This document shows, one piece after another, positions 43,905 to 52,430 of a stretch of 64,000 nt of DNA (within the stretch, counting starts at the first letter, position 1; every line of letters begins with the position of its first letter). The notes under the pieces are model-generated. The model had not been told where the DNA came from. It ran no database searches and saw nothing but the letters and a program-made list of their open reading frames with translations. Position numbers and translations under genes: made by a program. Origin of the DNA: Prolixibacteraceae bacterium. Its GTDB lineage: Bacteria > Bacteroidota > Bacteroidia > Bacteroidales > Prolixibacteraceae. The stretch covers positions 16,694 through 80,693 of the forward strand of contig JAIOZY010000015.1 in NCBI GenBank assembly GCA_021740385.1. The letters run 5' to 3'.

Positions 43905-46900
43905 TCAACTACTTACACGGCTTCGCATTGCACATTTCGTGATACCCCTGTACCAAAAAAATGCAATAATACAACCAAAAATTAACAAGGGCAACAAATT
44001 GATAAATACATTGGGGTAAATGCCCGTGAGCGATACTTTCAAATTATAAAACAAAAACGGAACGATGAATACGACCGGGAGTAAACGGATCGAGCCGCGG
44101 AATAACAGATAATACAATGTAATTATTACGGCATAAACCGCCCCTGAAAGCAGCCATTCGTTTACCGAAACGGCATGCCGCCCGAATGCCAAAAAGCCCA
44201 GCACAAAAACGAACAATAAAGCCAGGGCCTTACGTTTGGCAAAATGCTTCGAAAGTTGGTTTGCCAGGAAAAAGATGATCATTGCAAAAGCAGGCATGTA
44301 AATAAGGGCCACAAAGTTATTTGCCATGGGGTTGAAAAACGGCAACCAGGCATTCAAACTGTCCAGCCCAACCCAGTTGGGTGCGGTTTTAGGGCTGATT
44401 TTTTCAATAACGGCAAGCAACCCGGTAAGCACAACCCCACCGAGAAAGGCTTTTAACACAGGCCGGGTTTCACGCTGGTCGAACGCTGCAAGCTGGCAGG
44501 AGTAACCGCCAATAACACCAGCCCCCATACCAAGGAACAACAACCCCACAAACGCACCGATCAGGGCCATTATTAAAAAGTTCTTGAACGGCAAAACTGT
44601 TACGTAACCAGCCAATAATGAATCCCACGAATTAAGGATACCCAGGGCCGAAATGATAAAATAGCCAAAAGCAAAAAAGAAAAAGAGCTTTGACGAAAAC
44701 CGGTTTTTCGACCAATTTACAAACCCCAACACAATGCCCAGAATAAGTATCAGGTAAAATGCAAGGTTCGATATCAATTTAAAAATGCCAAGTTGCGATT
44801 GCGATTTGTCATAATCCCGCTCCCACGCTTCGGGAATAAAAACAAACCGGCTAATGCCGTTAACCTCATCTCCGGCAATGCTCACACGATAACGCCCCTG
44901 CCCTTTTTCGAGCTTATAGTTAATGGTATCGGAAAATTCGAACTCCCAGTCGGTTCGTGCTGTGAGTTTTGACGGGGTTACTTTTACCGTGTCGAGCCCT
45001 TCGGCCCCCGGGCTTGTAAAATTTTGCAAAGCCTCAATGGCCAATTCGGCAGCCTCATCTTCGGAAAGGGAAGCCCCTTCGCGCTTTTCGGGCCACACGT
45101 GCTTGTATGACAACAAACGGCCATCGACCCCGATTTTCACGGTGTATTCTTCAATACGTTCTTCGGGACCGGCAGTGGTTTGAACATAGCGGACAATCCA
45201 GTATGGCGGGTTTAAAAAGCCCGATTGCAGCCTGCTGTAATCATCGGGCGCAGTTAACCAAACATATTTGTGTTGCTTCGAAGGTGTCGATCGTATGTCA
45301 ATGAGAGTTTCCCAACCTTCGGGATTGAAGCCAAATTTCTCGGCTAACACCTGTTCAGCCTTTTGCTGTGCTTCCTGTTTGGTTATTTCAACTTTGGGCG
45401 CATCAACTTTATTAGGGAAAGAAAGAAACAGCCAGGCGAGCAAGCCTAAAACAGCAGCGGGCACAAGCCATTTCAGCTTTAAAACGGAATTTCTTACCGG
45501 TTGGTTTTCGGGCGCTTCTTCTACATTGTTGTTTTCGGTTTTTGGAGGGAGGGGTTTTGGTTTGAAGCTTTTGTTTAAAACGCTATCGGGCGCTTCGCTC
45601 CACTTTCTGTTTTTAAAGCGCCAATATAAAATTATCCAAACCGGAACAAACAACAACAAAATTATAATGAGTTGGTTGAACCATATACCGGAGCCTTTTG
45701 CCACAAATATGGGCAACGATATCCAGAAAACATCAACGGCATAATGGGTGATGATAACCGGCAAAAGGCCAAAGCGCAAATAAATTAAACCAAAAATGGT
45801 AAACGGAATAACCATTTCGAACACCCGTGCATACGATGGCGATTGTGGGTAGTTGGCATGAAGCATTCCGAAAATGATGGCCTGGGCCAAAAGGGTCAGT
45901 AGCATCCAGAAATTTTTCGACTTGCGCTTCCGCACCAAAAAATACACCCCTGCCAGGGGTATTGCCCGGCACATGATCTCTTCCCAGAAACCGGCCTGCA
46001 ACGATATGGCAATGGATGTATACCAGGGCATGTTTTCGGCCAGCACGTTGGGATCCGAAAGTGTTCCGGCCGGATTCCACCAACCAAGGTATTTAGTTGT
46101 CAATAAATAGTAAAGCACATCCAAAGCCAGGAACGCCGGTACAAAAAGATAAGCGCCTACTGTTTGGGCAAGCACTTGTTTGGATGCCCCGGCCTCTTTG
46201 CCCCACACTTTCCAAAACTGCACGTGGTTGCCAAAAAGATAACGGCCCATACCTTCGGCTGCCATGGCCGACAAAAAGATAATGCTGCCCATAAGCATGG
46301 TGTTTAACAAACCGTTAAACAGTTGCCGGGTTACAAAATTGGCCGCCGATGTTGTTGTATCGTAATCGAGCCACAAGAGGGGCAGCGAATTCAATACGTA
46401 AAACACACCGGTAGCCAGCCCGATAGCAACGGCCCACCACAAAGCTTTTCGCCATAACAAAAACCGTTTTTTTGTGAGGAAAAACAAAAACAAGCCAATA
46501 CCAACCAGGCCGTAAACAACAAACAGGAAAACCTGGCCAATAGAACTGACTAGCGAATTTTGCGAACGCATTTCGGAATAGCGACGCTCAAAATCTTCGG
46601 GTATTTTAACATGATGCGCTACCCTGGTGAGTTTATTGCCGCTGATTTCGAACGTTACCCTGAACCTGCTCTCGCCAACGGGGTTATCTTCACGTTCAAA
46701 AGTAAATGTATGGTCGGTACGCCCCGCAGGGGTTTCGTTGGTCGATTTTTCAACCAATTCATACGCGCTCATATCAACGCCCCATTCCGATGCCGCCTGC
46801 TTTGCCATAGCCCGAGCCGAGTCGGCTGAAACCGAAGGCAGAAGCAGGTCTTCGCTTATTGTTTCGGAAAAACCATACGGAGCACCATCGGGGGTGAAAA

Positions 46901-47267
46901 AGAAGGTGACCTCGTTTATTTCATTTTCTTTAAAATGCCGAATATGCCATTGGTAGGAATGGTAAATGCCTTTACTGACAACATCGTTAAATGTATCAAG
47001 GCCACCACCCTCGAGCTCGGTATAATTTTGAAATTTGGTATCGTTGATAAAACCCGCTGCCTGCCGGTATTTTTCGGAACCAAGCCCATATTTTTGTGCC
47101 CGTTCCGATGATACTCCAAGCGCCTCCTCGCGGTCCATTTCAACCGAAATGTTTACCAACGGATTGGCCTTTTCAAAATTAAAATATAAAAATACGGTGC
47201 TTATTATGGCCAGTATTACCAAAGCTGACCAGAACCATGCTGAACGAAAAAGGGATTGCTTTGCCAT
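43905..47267 (-). CDS. Giant CPBP (CAAX-protease/Abi) membrane metalloprotease with internal duplication
   Basis: This 1120-residue protein has two similar halves. Each has a membrane anchor, a periplasmic PepSY-like alpha/beta domain, then a multi-pass membrane part. Half 1 carries the CPBP motifs: E429-E430-x3-R434 (FWEEIMCRAIPL), F466-x3-H470 (FGMLHANY) and H508-x3-D512 (ITHYAVDV). In half 2 the matching segment is VALIYMPAFAMIIFFLAN, without catalytic residues. The halves align at HHVKIPEDFERRYSEMRSQ and FVFIPEAWERDYDKSQSQ. CPBP proteases cleave within membranes; their substrates in bacteria are mostly unknown. The gene starts 3 bases after rnhB ends. Confidence 0.85.
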   Translation of the reverse strand: MAKQSLFRSAWFWSALVILAIISTVFLYFNFEKANPLVNISVEMDREEALGVSSERAQKYGLGSEKYRQAAGFINDTKFQNYTELEGGGLDTFNDVVSKGIYHSYQWHIRHFKENEINEVTFFFTPDGAPYGFSETISEDLLLPSVSADSARAMAKQAASEWGVDMSAYELVEKSTNETPAGRTDHTFTFEREDNPVGESRFRVTFEISGNKLTRVAHHVKIPEDFERRYSEMRSQNSLVSSIGQVFLFVVYGLVGIGLFLFFLTKKRFLLWRKALWWAVAIGLATGVFYVLNSLPLLWLDYDTTTSAANFVTRQLFNGLLNTMLMGSIIFLSAMAAEGMGRYLFGNHVQFWKVWGKEAGASKQVLAQTVGAYLFVPAFLALDVLYYLLTTKYLGWWNPAGTLSDPNVLAENMPWYTSIAISLQAGFWEEIMCRAIPLAGVYFLVRKRKSKNFWMLLTLLAQAIIFGMLHANYPQSPSYARVFEMVIPFTIFGLIYLRFGLLPVIITHYAVDVFWISLPIFVAKGSGIWFNQLIIILLLFVPVWIILYWRFKNRKWSEAPDSVLNKSFKPKPLPPKTENNNVEEAPENQPVRNSVLKLKWLVPAAVLGLLAWLFLSFPNKVDAPKVEITKQEAQQKAEQVLAEKFGFNPEGWETLIDIRSTPSKQHKYVWLTAPDDYSRLQSGFLNPPYWIVRYVQTTAGPEERIEEYTVKIGVDGRLLSYKHVWPEKREGASLSEDEAAELAIEALQNFTSPGAEGLDTVKVTPSKLTARTDWEFEFSDTINYKLEKGQGRYRVSIAGDEVNGISRFVFIPEAWERDYDKSQSQLGIFKLISNLAFYLILILGIVLGFVNWSKNRFSSKLFFFFAFGYFIISALGILNSWDSLLAGYVTVLPFKNFLIMALIGAFVGLLFLGMGAGVIGGYSCQLAAFDQRETRPVLKAFLGGVVLTGLLAVIEKISPKTAPNWVGLDSLNAWLPFFNPMANNFVALIYMPAFAMIIFFLANQLSKHFAKRKALALLFVFVLGFLAFGRHAVSVNEWLLSGAVYAVIITLYYLLFRGSIRLLPVVFIVPFLFYNLKVSLTGIYPNVFINLLPLLIFGCIIAFFWYRGITKCAMRSRVSS

Positions 47268-47270
47268 GAT

Positions 47271-47999
47271 TTAATTTTTTTTATCGTTTATCAGTTGTTT
47301 AAATTCTTCATTACCGGGTAAAACGGTTTGGTATTTACCCGCAACAATTTGTTCATTATTACCAATTAGTGTCATCTCGTTATCGGTGCCGGGGAATTCA
47401 ATTTTTAACTGGTTTTCGAACAACCTGAAACTTTTGCGGTGATAAGGTGTTTGGCCGTAAAGCATTAATGCCTTGCGGTGTTTAAGCGTTGGATACCCTT
47501 TGTTTTTGCCCCAACCGTATTGCGGATATTCCCTGTCGATTTTCATCATATATTCATCGCGGCAGGTTTTTGCCAGCACCGATGCCGCGGCAATGGAAAA
47601 ATATTTACCGTCTCCTTTTACGATGCAGGTATGAGGTATGCCCGCATAAGGTTTAAAACGGTTTCCGTCAATAATCAAAAAACCGGGCTTAACCGTGAGT
47701 TTTTCAATGGCCCGGTGCATGGCGAGGTACGATGCGTTTAACACGTTTATCTCATCAACCTCGTGGTTAGAAACAATGCCAATTGCCCAGGCAAGGGCTT
47801 CTTTTTCAATCACAGGCCTCAACCCATAACGTTGTTTTTCCGACAACTGTTTTGAATCGTTTAAAAGGGGGTTGCTAAAACCGGGAGGCAATATTACGGC
47901 TGCCGCATAAACCGGTCCGGCAAGGCAGCCACGGCCTGCTTCATCGCAACCGGCTTCAACAACACCAGCTTTGTAATATGCCTGTAATCCTGCTGTCAT
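47271..47999 (-). CDS. rnhB: Ribonuclease HII
   Basis: RNase HII removes single ribonucleotides and RNA primers from DNA. The 242-residue protein has the catalytic [38 protein letters not shown] and [24 protein letters not shown]. About 40 extra residues at the C-terminus (after [13 protein letters not shown]) are unlike the short standard enzyme. Its start overlaps the glycosyltransferase stop by ATGA. Confidence 0.97.
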   Translation of the reverse strand: MTAGLQAYYKAGVVEAGCDEAGRGCLAGPVYAAAVILPPGFSNPLLNDSKQLSEKQRYGLRPVIEKEALAWAIGIVSNHEVDEINVLNASYLAMHRAIEKLTVKPGFLIIDGNRFKPYAGIPHTCIVKGDGKYFSIAAASVLAKTCRDEYMMKIDREYPQYGWGKNKGYPTLKHRKALMLYGQTPYHRKSFRLFENQLKIEFPGTDNEMTLIGNNEQIVAGKYQTVLPGNEEFKQLINDKKN

Positions 48000-49123
48000 T
48001 TCTTTGCTGCTTTTTCAATGGCTTTCCAAACCGTTTCGGCTGTTTTGTCCCAACTGAATTTTTGGCGCTGAACACGTCCTTTTTCGATGAGCCCCTCCCG
48101 CACATCGGGATCTAACGCAATTTCCTTAAAAGCCCGGGCAATCGATAACGGGTTAGCAGGGTTGACCAACAGGGCCGCATCGCCGGCAATTTCGGGCAAC
48201 GAGGTAACATTTGAACAAATTACAGGTATATCGCAATACATGGCTTCGATAACGGGTATGCCAAACCCTTCGAGAAACGAAACCAACACAAGGGCCTCGG
48301 CACTTGCCATGACCATTTGCAGCACTTCGGACGATAAGCGGTTGGTAAAAACCACATCGCCCCTAAACTGCATATCTGCCATTTTATTCTTTATATCGGA
48401 TGCCGACCACATGGGCTGCCCTACCAGCAATAACTTATGTCCGCTTTTGGTTTGCTTTTTGAATAGCTCAAATGCATCGAGCATGCCAATAATGTTTTTG
48501 CGCGGGTTAAGCGATCCCACATAAATAAAATAAGGCATGCCGCCGGAAAATTTGTGCTGAATGGTGGCTTTCACTTCTTTCGAAACACCGGTAAACAATT
48601 CGTTACAACCGTTATAAGCCACATCGATTTTACCGGGATTTAGCGCAAAGGTGTATATAATGTCAGCCTTGCTGAATTCTGAAACCGTAACAATGCGCTT
48701 TGCTTTTTGGGCATATTGCGGGAAAAATTTCCGGTAATATTTCAGGTACAGCCACGGAAAATCCTTGGGGCGGTGCATGAAGTTAATGTCGTGTATCACA
48801 TCAACCGTGGGCACTGCGGTTTTCAGCGACATCCACCCATCGGGCGAGAAAAAAACATCGGGTTTGTAAATGTCAAGTATTTTGGGAATATCATTTTCGT
48901 AATGCCAATACCATAAAAAGGGGTGCCTCGATGGGATTTTTGTTGCAACAGGCACAATGTTATCAGCATAAATAAACGATTTATCCCAGGGGCGGTCGAA
49001 TATAAAAAGAAACTCGTGTTCGGGATGGTTGCGGGTAATGCGGCTCAGTGTTTCGTGCGCAAACCAGCCTATGCCCTCGAGCTTGTCTTTTAACAAATGC
49101 TGCGTGTTAACTGCTATTCTCAC
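47996..49123 (-). CDS. Glycosyltransferase family 4 protein
   Basis: The 375-residue GT-B protein has an N-terminal acceptor domain with [13 protein letters not shown] and a C-terminal donor domain with [29 protein letters not shown] and [25 protein letters not shown], whose glutamates bind the nucleotide sugar. The acceptor is unknown; a flippase gene diverges from it, pointing to surface polysaccharide synthesis. The start codon is GTG at 49123 ([11 protein letters not shown], read as Met), which fits the family N-terminus. It is translationally coupled to rnhB (ATGA), although the functions seem unrelated. Confidence 0.9.
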   Translation of the reverse strand: MRIAVNTQHLLKDKLEGIGWFAHETLSRITRNHPEHEFLFIFDRPWDKSFIYADNIVPVATKIPSRHPFLWYWHYENDIPKILDIYKPDVFFSPDGWMSLKTAVPTVDVIHDINFMHRPKDFPWLYLKYYRKFFPQYAQKAKRIVTVSEFSKADIIYTFALNPGKIDVAYNGCNELFTGVSKEVKATIQHKFSGGMPYFIYVGSLNPRKNIIGMLDAFELFKKQTKSGHKLLLVGQPMWSASDIKNKMADMQFRGDVVFTNRLSSEVLQMVMASAEALVLVSFLEGFGIPVIEAMYCDIPVICSNVTSLPEIAGDAALLVNPANPLSIARAFKEIALDPDVREGLIEKGRVQRQKFSWDKTAETVWKAIEKAAKK

Positions 49124-49339
49124 TTTAAAAGATCAGGTTTTTCTAAAAAAAACCGGAAGGTAAACCGGTTTAAATCTCACTTTAGTTCAAAATAAGAAAA
49201 AATAATCGGGAAAACATTTCGTAAATCGGAAATTCTGCATTCCGTCTTAAACTGCAACGTTTTTTAATTTCCAAAATATGATTGCAAATAACCAATAAAG
49301 ATTGTTACTTTACAGCCTTTAAACCTTATACAACGGGCT

Positions 49340-50785
49340 TTGAAGCGGAAGTTTTTTACAAACCTGATACTGTTACTAACGATTAACGTGCTGGTTAAAC
49401 CGTTCTGGTTGTTCGGTATAGACCGTACTGTGCAGAATGTAACCGGCGTTGTCGATTACGGGCTATACTATTCATTGCTGGCTTTAACCGCTACGCTGAA
49501 TATTTTGCTCGACATGGGCATAACCAATTACAACAACCGGAACATTTCGCGCCACAACCACCTGCTGCCCAAGCACCTCGGAAATATTCTCGGCATTAAA
49601 CTTTTACTTGCGGTAGTGTACGCCGTTGTTGTATTAAGCTGGGGATTTATTGTGGGCTATAACAAGTTGCAATTTCACATTCTTTCGTTTTTAATTATAA
49701 ACCAGTTCCTGCTGCAGCTCATATTATATTTACGCTCCAATTTGCAGGCGCTGCACCTGTTTACTACCGACAGCCTGGTATCGGTCCTCGACCGTGTTTT
49801 TATGATCTTTTTGTGCGGCATTTTGCTGTACACAAACATAACCGGCGGCGTTTTTAAAATTGAATGGTTTGTTTACGTTCAAACCGTTTCGTATGTGCTT
49901 GCAACCCTGATAATTTTGCTTATCGTGCTAAAAAAAGCCGGAAAAATAAAGCTGCGTTTCAACCTGGGCTTTATGCTGGTTTTTTTGAAAAAGACCTATC
50001 CGTATGCCATCCTCATTTTACTAATGGCCTTTTACAACCGTTTCGACACCGTGCTCATTGAGCGCCTTTTGCCAAACACCGAGGGCGCCCGCCAGGTAGG
50101 TTTGTACATGCACGGGTTCCGGTTACTCGATGCCGTATCGATGTTCGGTGTTTTGTTTGCCGGCATGCTGCTCCCCATCTTTTCCCGAATGATAAAAATG
50201 AATCAAAAAATTGGGGAGATGGTTAATTTCTCATTTTCGCTCATCATTTTTATTTCTGTTACAATCGCCATCTCATCGTTATTTTATCAAACCGACATTA
50301 TGGGCTGGTTATACACCGATCACATTGCCGAATCGGCCCCCATATTTGCCACCCTAATGTTTGGGTTTATACCCATTACAACAACATACATATTCGGCAC
50401 GCTGTTAACGGCAAACGGCAGCATACGCCCGTTAAACATTATGGCAGCCATTGGCATGACCCTGAACATTACACTCAACCTTTTGTTAATACCCAAACAT
50501 CAGGCTCTTGGCGCTGCATACGTCAGCCTTTTTACCCAAATAGTTACGGCACTTGCTCAGGTATTTATAGCAATAAAAGTGTTTAACTTTCATGCCAACT
50601 GGAAATTGTTGATACGGGTTTTTGCTTTTACAATTATTGTTGTTGGCCTGGGGCTCCTCAGCAGGCTTATACCCAACCCACTGCCCGGATACCTTTCGCT
50701 GTTGGCTGCATCGGTACTCGCTGCTTTTATTATTGGGCTAATTGATCTTAAATCATTAATAAACATCATTTTAAACCGGGAATAA
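49340..50785 (+). CDS. Polysaccharide flippase-like membrane protein (MOP/Wzx type)
   Basis: The 481-residue protein has about 14 membrane segments and the N-terminal LINVLVKPFWLFGIDRTVQN typical of Bacteroidota lipopolysaccharide/O-antigen flippases. Such proteins move undecaprenyl-linked sugars across the inner membrane. The only start that fits is a TTG at 49340 (MKRKFFTNLILLL); no in-frame ATG lies before the first membrane helix. It diverges from a glycosyltransferase gene and shares one base with the next gene (TAATG), so the two are coupled. Confidence 0.88.
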   Translation: MKRKFFTNLILLLTINVLVKPFWLFGIDRTVQNVTGVVDYGLYYSLLALTATLNILLDMGITNYNNRNISRHNHLLPKHLGNILGIKLLLAVVYAVVVLSWGFIVGYNKLQFHILSFLIINQFLLQLILYLRSNLQALHLFTTDSLVSVLDRVFMIFLCGILLYTNITGGVFKIEWFVYVQTVSYVLATLIILLIVLKKAGKIKLRFNLGFMLVFLKKTYPYAILILLMAFYNRFDTVLIERLLPNTEGARQVGLYMHGFRLLDAVSMFGVLFAGMLLPIFSRMIKMNQKIGEMVNFSFSLIIFISVTIAISSLFYQTDIMGWLYTDHIAESAPIFATLMFGFIPITTTYIFGTLLTANGSIRPLNIMAAIGMTLNITLNLLLIPKHQALGAAYVSLFTQIVTALAQVFIAIKVFNFHANWKLLIRVFAFTIIVVGLGLLSRLIPNPLPGYLSLLAASVLAAFIIGLIDLKSLINIILNRE

Positions 50786-51444
50786 TGAGCCGTAACAACA
50801 ATACGTTATCGCCCGATGATTTGGTTAATAATGAACGCTACACCTTAATCAGGGAACTTGAATATCATAACATCAAACCGTTTATTCTTGAAGAAATTGG
50901 CAAAAAACGAATGCTGATTATTGCCTATTCCATCCTGCAAATTCTGGCGCTTGCCTTCATCGTGTTTAAACTGTCATTTTATGCTATCGGCCTCATTTCC
51001 GATGGCATTTTCAAACAGGAATTACTGGTTGCCGGACTGGCATTTCTTTTCTCGTTCACCGTTTTAATTATTGTACACGAACTTATGCATGCTGCTGCCT
51101 TTTTCATTCTTGGCAAAAAAAACATCGGCTTTGGCATGCAACTGAAAAAATTCATTTTTTATACCGAAGTCCACCGGCAGGTAATGAGCGGAAAAGAGCT
51201 TGTTTTTGTTGCTTTGGCTCCTTTTGTAGCGGTAACCATCGGCGGGTTGCTTTTGTGGTTTTTCAACAGGAATTCCCTTTGGGGTGATTTTTCACTTTTT
51301 ATCACGCTCATCCACCTGTTTTTTTGTGCCGGCGACATGGCACTGGTATCTTTCCGTGCAGGTTTTAAAGGCACTGAAATTTATACCTGGGACGACCGTG
51401 AGAAGAAGAAAACGTACTACTATAAAGAAACCGAAAACATCTAG
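50785..51444 (+). CDS. DUF3267-type membrane zincin
   Basis: The 219-residue protein has about four membrane helices. IIVHELMHAAAFFILG carries an HExxH zinc-protease motif at the end of the second helix. A C-terminal helix (LFFCAGDMALVSFRAG) carries an aspartate that could be the third ligand, as in site-2-protease-like families. Family members have no established substrate. It overlaps the flippase stop by one base, suggesting a role linked to envelope polysaccharide export (inference). The soluble tail KKKTYYYKETENI is charged. Confidence 0.8.
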   Translation: MSRNNNTLSPDDLVNNERYTLIRELEYHNIKPFILEEIGKKRMLIIAYSILQILALAFIVFKLSFYAIGLISDGIFKQELLVAGLAFLFSFTVLIIVHELMHAAAFFILGKKNIGFGMQLKKFIFYTEVHRQVMSGKELVFVALAPFVAVTIGGLLLWFFNRNSLWGDFSLFITLIHLFFCAGDMALVSFRAGFKGTEIYTWDDREKKKTYYYKETENI

Positions 51445-51549
51445 TCTATATAACATTCTTTTCCCTGAAAAAATTTCTGATACTGCAAGAACCCTGAATG
51501 CTCTTGAAAATTAAGTAACTTTATCCTTGCAACTTAAAAAATATTACAC

Positions 51550-52368
51550 ATGAAAGATTTCACCAACAAAACAACATTGATAACCGGCGGTGCTTCCGGT
51601 ATAGGAAAAATAATGGTCCGTTTGCTGCTGGAACAAAATTCCAGGGTCATTATTTGGGACATTAACCAGGAAAAAATTGACGAAACCATTAAAGAGTTTT
51701 TAGGCAAGGGGGCTATTTCAGGATACCGGATAGATGTTTCGGATACAACAATGGTGAAAGAAATGGCCCAAAAGGTTAAAGATGAAAACGGCAAGGTGGA
51801 TATTCTTATAAATAATGCAGGCATTGTTGTAGGAAAATATTTTCATGAACACAAAACGGATGACATAATAAAAACATTTGATGTTAACACCCTTGCCCCA
51901 ATGATTGTAACCGGGGAATTTTTAGGGGATATGATGAAACAGGACTCCGGGCACATATGCAACATAGCCTCATCGGCAGGTATTGTATCGAACCCAAAAA
52001 TGTCGGTTTATGCAGCCAGCAAATGGGCTGTAATCGGTTGGTCAGATAGTTTACGGATCGAAATGCAAAAGCTCAAAAAAAAGGTACGGGTTACGACTAT
52101 AATGCCCTACTACATAAATACCGGAATGTTCAATGGTGTGAAATCAAAAATTCCAATACTTGAAGCTGAAAATGCTGCACGTGCCATTGTAAAAGCAATC
52201 AAGAAAAACAAAAAAATGATAACCTTACCACGGTACATTTACAACATTACCCGGCTAAGCCAGGGGCTTTTAACCATTGGCATGTTCGATTGGTTTACCG
52301 GAAAAGTATTCGGGATTTACAATACGATGGAACATTTTACAGGACATATAAAAGAATTTTACAAGTAA
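51550..52368 (+). CDS. Short-chain dehydrogenase/reductase
   Basis: The 272-residue protein is a classical SDR: TGGASGIG cofactor motif near residue 12, ILINNAGIV, IASSAGIV with the catalytic Ser, and Y-A-A-S-K with catalytic Tyr and Lys. Asp at the end of beta-2 (IIWDINQE) favours NAD(H) over NADP(H). The C-terminal part resembles the retinol-dehydrogenase/SDR16C branch, which acts on long-chain or steroid-like alcohols; the substrate is unknown. It precedes the ATP-grasp fusion gene by 62 bases, but a link between them is not shown. Confidence 0.9.
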   Translation: MKDFTNKTTLITGGASGIGKIMVRLLLEQNSRVIIWDINQEKIDETIKEFLGKGAISGYRIDVSDTTMVKEMAQKVKDENGKVDILINNAGIVVGKYFHEHKTDDIIKTFDVNTLAPMIVTGEFLGDMMKQDSGHICNIASSAGIVSNPKMSVYAASKWAVIGWSDSLRIEMQKLKKKVRVTTIMPYYINTGMFNGVKSKIPILEAENAARAIVKAIKKNKKMITLPRYIYNITRLSQGLLTIGMFDWFTGKVFGIYNTMEHFTGHIKEFYK

Positions 52369-52430
52369 TGAAAGCATGAATGTTTCTACTACCAATTTCA
52401 ATTCGCTTTTTACCCTAAAAAGAAATTATT

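Noticed and set aside
43905..47267. Two adjacent CPBP genes wrongly joined
   Set aside because: There is one uninterrupted frame with no stop or plausible internal start between the halves, so a true fusion is the simpler reading.
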